This document shows, one piece after another, positions 62,101 to 64,000 of a stretch of 64,000 nucleotides of DNA. The DNA comes from Paraburkholderia megapolitana (GTDB taxonomy: Bacteria > Pseudomonadota > Gammaproteobacteria > Burkholderiales > Burkholderiaceae), in contig NZ_CP041743.1 in NCBI RefSeq assembly GCF_007556815.1, positions 2,701,001 through 2,765,000 on the forward strand. Direction: 5' to 3'. The stretch's first letter is position 1. Each line of letters starts with the position of its first letter. The notes under the pieces are model-generated. The model made no database searches, had not been told where the DNA came from, and saw only the letters and a list, made by a program, of their open reading frames with translations. Both the position numbers and the translations under genes were made by a program.

Positions 62101-64000
62101 CACCCGGTCGTCCGGTTTCACGCCGAGCGCGATCAGGCGATGCGCGAGGCGGTTGGCCCACACGTTCAATTCGCCATACGTCAACGACCGCTCTTCGTAC
62201 GTGAGCGCGACTGCTTGCGGGTTCTGCGCCGCCTGCGCCTCGAACGACCCATGCACTGTGCGATCCTGCGGCCAGCCAGTCCACGTCGCGTTGAATGTTT
62301 CGAGCACCTGTCGACGTTCATCCAGCGGCAGCACCGTCAACGCACGGACCGGCGTCTGCGGCGCGCTTTCCAATGCGTCGACCAGACTTTCCAGCGCAGT
62401 ACGCATATGGCCACATACGCGCTGTGCGTCGATGCCGGACAACGCCTGTACGGTCAACCCGAAGCCCACGCCAAAATCGTCCACCGACAGCACGAGCGGA
62501 TAGTTGGTCCGCTCATGCGATTCGAGCATCTCGATGCCCTGCCACGTCTGCTGTCCCGCAACCAGTGCCTCGTGTCCGTCGCCATGGCGATAGTTGAGCA
62601 GCGCGCTGAAGAGCGGCGCAGGCGCCGCCACACCGCTGCAACGCTGCGCCAGTGCAAGCGATGCATGTTCGTGTTCGAGCAGCGCCGCCAGTCGCGCGCC
62701 GGTCTCCTTGACCGCGGCTCGCACGCCCTGCGCTCCTGCGCTGACTCGCAACGGCAACGTGTTGATAAAGAGCCCCAATGCCCGGTCTGTGCCCGACGTT
62801 CCCTGGAAGCGGCCCAGCAGCACGGTGCCGAACACCACCTCTTCGCGTCCCGACACCACCGAAAGCACGCGCCCCCATGCAAGATGGCACAGGCTCGCCG
62901 CGCTCACGCCCAGTTGCCGCGCCTGCGTACGCAAGCGACCGGCCAGTTCCGCCGAAAGCGCTTCGCTGCGCTCGGCGATATCGCCGCCATCGCCTTGCAC
63001 CTCGCCGCGACCGAACGGCAACGTCGGCTCGTCGATCGTCTGCAGCATCTCGCGGAAGAATGCTTCCTGAGCTTCGCGTCCTGCACTGCGCCGCGCGCCG
63101 TGCGTTGTCTGCGCAATGTACGCGCGATAAGGCATCGGCTCGGGCAACGACGCAGCTTCATTCTGCAGATTCGCCTGCACTTCCTGCTGCACGACACCGA
63201 GCGCTGCATGATCGAGCGCCATGTGGTGGAACCGCAGCATCGCGAGCCAGCGACCGTGCTGCGAGTCTTGCGCATAGGCGAGCCGCATCAGCGGTGCCTG
63301 GCGCACGTCCAGCCTGGTTTCGCGCGTGTCGAAACGCGCCTGCAACTGCCGCGCGATGTCCCCATCGTCGGGGTTCAGCGCAATCTCGTCGAGACCCAGC
63401 GATGCTTCACGCCACACCACCTGCACCGGTTCGTCGAGCCCTTCCCACACAATCGCCGTACGCAGGATGTCGTGCCGCTCGATCACGCGCTGCAACGCGC
63501 GTGCGAAGCCATCCAGATGCGCACGGCTAGCGAAACCGAACAGTCCGTGCAACACGTACGGATCACCTCGCGATGCCGAACGATGGTGATACAGAATCCC
63601 TTCCTGCAACGGCGCGAGCGGATAGATGTCCTGCACGTTGGCCGCGCCGCCCGGCACTGTGGCCACGATGACATCGATCTCGTGTTGCCCCAGTGCAATG
63701 AGATTCAGCAACGCGGGGGTGATGTGCCGCGCTCCCTGTGGAATCAGGTTAGGCGGAATCTCCACTTCGATATGTGTGGCTCGCGCGTCCGCATCGGCAG
63801 GCGCATCCGCATACACGGCAAGTTCGGCCAGCGTCGGCGCGGAGAACAGCGTGCGAATATCGGCACGCAGCCCCGTTGCCCGCATACGTTCGATCAGGCT
63901 CACCATCAGCAGCGAGTGACCGCCCAGTTCGAAGAAATTGTCGTGACGGCCGATACGCTCCACCTTCAGGACCTGCGACCAGATCGCAGCAAGTGTCTGT
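53191..64000 (-). CDS. Non-ribosomal peptide synthetase, terminal three modules (5' end outside window)
   Basis: About 3600 residues are visible; the frame is open at the right edge. Order: PCP (Ser 63913-63915), dual E/C (HHxxxxxGD at 63561-63593; HHMALDH at 63208-63228), A1 (about 62270-60760), PCP (Ser 60646-60648), dual E/C (HHLAQTTGD near 60321-60353), A2 (about 59060-57520), PCP (Ser 57394-57396), LCL-type C (HHIISDG near 56820), A3 (about 55900-54400), PCP (Ser 54211-54213), TE (GWSFGG, Ser 53800-53802). By eye A1 reads DGWLLGNVV, close to a Leu code; A2 reads DAMHLGCTF, unassigned; A3 lacks the usual Asp. The TE should release a peptide, perhaps cyclic. Dual E/C domains imply D-residues at two positions. 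Confidence 0.95.
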   Translation of the reverse strand, partial: QTLAAIWSQVLKVERIGRHDNFFELGGHSLLMVSLIERMRATGLRADIRTLFSAPTLAELAVYADAPADADARATHIEVEIPPNLIPQGARHITPALLNLIALGQHEIDVIVATVPGGAANVQDIYPLAPLQEGILYHHRSASRGDPYVLHGLFGFASRAHLDGFARALQRVIERHDILRTAIVWEGLDEPVQVVWREASLGLDEIALNPDDGDIARQLQARFDTRETRLDVRQAPLMRLAYAQDSQHGRWLAMLRFHHMALDHAALGVVQQEVQANLQNEAASLPEPMPYRAYIAQTTHGARRSAGREAQEAFFREMLQTIDEPTLPFGRGEVQGDGGDIAERSEALSAELAGRLRTQARQLGVSAASLCHLAWGRVLSVVSGREEVVFGTVLLGRFQGTSGTDRALGLFINTLPLRVSAGAQGVRAAVKETGARLAALLEHEHASLALAQRCSGVAAPAPLFSALLNYRHGDGHEALVAGQQTWQGIEMLESHERTNYPLVLSVDDFGVGFGLTVQALSGIDAQRVCGHMRTALESLVDALESAPQTPVRALTVLPLDERRQVLETFNATWTGWPQDRTVHGSFEAQAAQNPQAVALTYEERSLTYGELNVWANRLAHRLIALGVKPDDRVAICVERSPELIVGLLAILKSGAGYVPMDPGYPAERLAYMLNDSAPAAVLTHARTASLLDAGDVPRIDIDTHDAPTADETATHNPNLATLDTRHLAYVIYTSGSTGQPKGVMVEHRNLGNLVAWHNRAFGVQPGSRSSATAGIAFDGSAWEIWPVLCGGGTLLLPPASTAGDPQSLLRWWHAQKLDVSFLITPLAELAYASGYANPDAHTVLIGGDRLKRWPDAMPEGQSLVNNYGPTENTVVATSGLLQRDDAVLHIGRPIANTRLYILDGQGQPMPIGVAGEIHIGGAQVARGYLNRPELTAERFVHDPFAADPSARMYRTGDLGRWLADGNVEYLGRNDDQVKIRGFRIELGEIETRLSEVAGIREVAAFVREDAPGDQRLVAYYTSADGTDATDALRTHASQSLPRHMVPSAYVALQQMPLTPNGKLDRKALPAPDAHAYASRDHEAPQGAAEQTLAHIWQTLLGVERVSRHDNFFELGGHSLLAVRLVEQMRRAGLNADVQALFSAPTLADLAAALGETDEVTVPPNLIPSDTNHIEPSMLPLVDLSQPDIDAIVATVSGGAANVQDIYPLAPLQEGLLYHHLAQTTGDAYLLRTRLAFDSRVTLERFVDALRAVIARHDILRTSVAWEGLSEPVQVVWRKATLPVDEVELAGDEDDVAGQLLQRFDPRHHRLDIRQAPPLAVHFAHDATNHRWVLMLLFHHIALDHTGVDILLQEVDAHLNDTWSTLQTPPPFRDYVAHARLGGREQKSEAFFRAMLSDVDEPTLPYGLSGFDSDSDEIATASVTVDDALSTRLRAQARRLNVSVASLFHLAWGHVLGKLAGREDVVFGTVLLGRWQGVANTGRAMGLFINTLPIRVDIGSAGVQEAALRTHRSVAGLLSHEHASLALAQRCSGVAAPAPLFGALLNYRHSAEPNPVETGQTKGWHGIEVLDGEERTNYPCAVSVDDLGHGFRLTTQIVARFDAQRICGYLHRSLVSLVAALERAPHTRMRELAWLPDAERQQLLDDWNATGTACPFDEGVHTLFEAQAARTPHAIAVVDGDRSLSYAALDTQANRAARRLVEEGTVPGDRVAILLDRSIELIVAQLAVLKCGAAYVPLDRNAPADRQAFMLTDCGARRVLTISDFAVPDGTQGTQTRRIDLDTVLLHANARNDNVTAPQLQHAGGDTPAYIMYTSGSTGQPKGVIVAHRGINRLALNNGYADFNAQDRIAFTSNPAFDASTMEVWGALLHGGCLVVVSHADLLAPVQLAALLQKERVSILHLVAGLLSSYADTLAPVFVKLRYLLTGGDAADVRAVQRIMQNSAPRHLVHCYGPTESTTFATTYELRADASPADVLPIGRPISNTRVYLLDAYGEPVPVGVPGELYVGGAGVALGYLNLDSLTAQRFVADPFSSTENARMYRTGDLARYLPDGNIQYLGRNDAQVKIRGFRVEPGEIETKLARYGLRDAVVIAREDTPGDKRLVAYYLGEAQDVDSIRAYLRGSLPEYMVPAAYVALARMPLTANGKLDRKALPAPDFGAYGQREYEAPRGDVEQTLAQIWSQLLGVERIGRGDNFFELGGHSLLAVRVIGRLRQRFGDAATLRTLFETQSLAECATRLGSGGTTANASPLRVPVERAERGDTFPLSYVQERLWLIQQRDGGRAYNMNGALVLDGTLSLPALQRAFDSLVARHEPLRTRFNFAADADVPSQFIDAPLPVELPLHEVALDGVAAALDAHATVEFDLRRGPLLQVRVLRLTPQQHVVSIVMHHIISDGWSLGVFVRDLHALYIAHLHGLDATSALAPLALQYGDHAHWQRQQDLQEHVAYWTAALDGYREPVDLAVPGTPSGAEHGPLAIVRRQLPDSLAAALGQLSRQHGTSLFTIFLVALNVLCHRQSGRDDLCIGTTTAGRDDPLLEPLIGFFVNILPLRMNLAGNPRAVDLLDQARRVLLDALDHQALPFEQMIAAQPALRQADGRSPVPIMLRHQTVPPIDMTAWGEGLTVDLWPESIACPAQSDLDLEVFGDAHGLEIVANFDSARFGVQQIDLMLDVMQEILLRLADEPDARLTTLLEPTAIEQALIARANDTARVFEETTLVERFARQRARQPDALACRFEDETATYAELDQRSDLIAHALRRRGIEPGMRIALYHPRSIDFLGAILAAFKLGCPYVPIDPSYPAAYVRRTLEDAQPAVVVSTSDLAALVAAGDAGPAVLRFDLDLEAEAEAEAEAEAPAPFDAVQSRPEDLAYIAYTSGSTGQPKGVLVEHRQVLNCLHALWERTPFAADEVVGQKTSMSFVPSIKEMLSGLLAGVPQVIFADLVVKDAPVFAAALREHKITRLNLVPSHLAVLLDHADDLGSLRHVTTAGEPLHRRIRQRFAELLPHAKLHNNYGCSELNDISYCEGAGLDGREAVVSAGRPIANCRVHVLDDALQPVPVGTAGALFIEGASVGPGYWNRPDLTAERFVQHPSGGRLLRTGDIGQWLPDGQLLHLGREDFQIKVRGQRVELAAVELALTAHPGIARAAALGRDLGTGTVQLIAFYVPAPNARPDRNEIHAWLSERLPGHMVPGRFVALDALPALPNGKLDRLALAALEPGADIVDAATWEAPQGALETTIAQIWSHALGVDRVGRHDNFFALGGHSLMASQVAVRIGEKLGVKLTVRSIFDTRSVHKLALLVESELRPETSRDVRTHKPAAEFEAFNTSGTQRPLFLTHTLQGYSWYFEHLAGHIDASIPVYGLPPLPLEMPQPRTLEAIGARFVKIIKSVQPVGPYRIAGWSFGGLIAYEIATQLIAQHDEIEFLGVFDTTLPYRTENVDAHYASLITLYSFVVNNFENFDPQILDIEGAQDLDALIERIVQQIERRKREGNPLWHLAYESADENRLFLERLVAHGNAMNEWRPKPIAVKAHVYSAQDASITPLEGYTELPFDLGWQAVLEPSNIAVIPIPGNHETIVKMHADVLGKSISDTLSTSNLEVAEHG
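55441..55476 (-). repeat. Perfect hexanucleotide repeat (6 copies) inside the NRPS A3 domain
   Basis: TGCTTC is repeated six times without a change (coding strand GAAGCA, giving Glu-Ala six times). It lies between core motifs A2 and A3 of the last adenylation domain. The unit keeps the frame, so copy number can change without breaking the protein. Confidence 0.95.

Noticed and set aside
53191..64000. NRPS start at 63963 as a true N-terminus
   Set aside because: The codon there is an internal GTG; the upstream in-frame residues still read as carrier-protein sequence, so the gene continues past the window.

Overview
The window is high-GC DNA from a Gram-negative beta-proteobacterium, most likely a Burkholderiaceae member of the Paraburkholderia/Burkholderia type. 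This rests on gene content (DUF4148 proteins, a Burkholderia-type trimeric porin, an IrlR/IrlS-like two-component pair, an MdtABC-like pump with a NodT outer-membrane lipoprotein, an S53 peptidase, an NRPS with dual E/C domains). It is an inference from protein style, not from a marker gene. I see no rRNA, tRNA, CRISPR array, insertion sequence or phage gene. Both window edges cut genes: a GH36 alpha-galactosidase on the left and a large NRPS on the right.

Layout. 0-3.5 kb: end of an alpha-galactosidase gene and a convergent DHA2-type MFS exporter. 3.6-9.3 kb: two small secreted DUF4148 proteins, a heavy-metal-type response regulator and sensor kinase on the minus strand, then a cytosolic beta-carbonic anhydrase followed by a SulP anion transporter (a bicarbonate-handling pair). 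9.5-12.4 kb: a porin with a clear terminator and a second, Tat-exported beta-carbonic anhydrase. A 28-bp direct-repeat box recurs upstream of the DUF4148 pair, the response regulator and the porin, which suggests one small regulon. 12.4-21.0 kb: penicillin-binding protein 1C and a very long alpha-2-macroglobulin (envelope defence pair). 21.1-24.8 kb: a TelA / VWA / TerD / unknown-protein operon of the tellurium-resistance-type stress systems. 25.6-27.8 kb: an S10 carboxypeptidase-like lipoprotein and a small EF-hand-like secreted protein. 28.2-30.3 kb: an overlapping polysaccharide deacetylase and GT4 glycosyltransferase pair. 30.4-35.7 kb: a divergent GH2 (exo-glucosaminidase/mannosidase-like) and GH20 (beta-N-acetylhexosaminidase) pair around an AT-rich spacer with shared operator-like half-sites. 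36.2-45.4 kb: a four-gene RND efflux operon. 45.5-47.3 kb: an S53 (sedolisin) peptidase. 47.8-52 kb: small and secreted proteins, a NodD-like LysR regulator and a divergent alpha/beta hydrolase fused to a C-terminal beta-rich domain. 52-64 kb: a cupin/JmjC-like Fe(II)/2-oxoglutarate oxygenase translationally coupled to an NRPS with the order PCP-(E/C)-A-PCP-(E/C)-A-PCP-C-A-PCP-TE.

Most likely under-described points: the fourth gene of the Ter/Tel operon, which shares a short N-terminal motif with TelA; the final NRPS adenylation domain, which lacks the substrate-anchoring aspartate and carries a perfect hexanucleotide repeat; the paired cupin oxygenase; and the inferred response-regulator regulon linking DUF4148 proteins, carbonic anhydrase and porin. 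All positions and motifs were read by eye; no similarity search was run.
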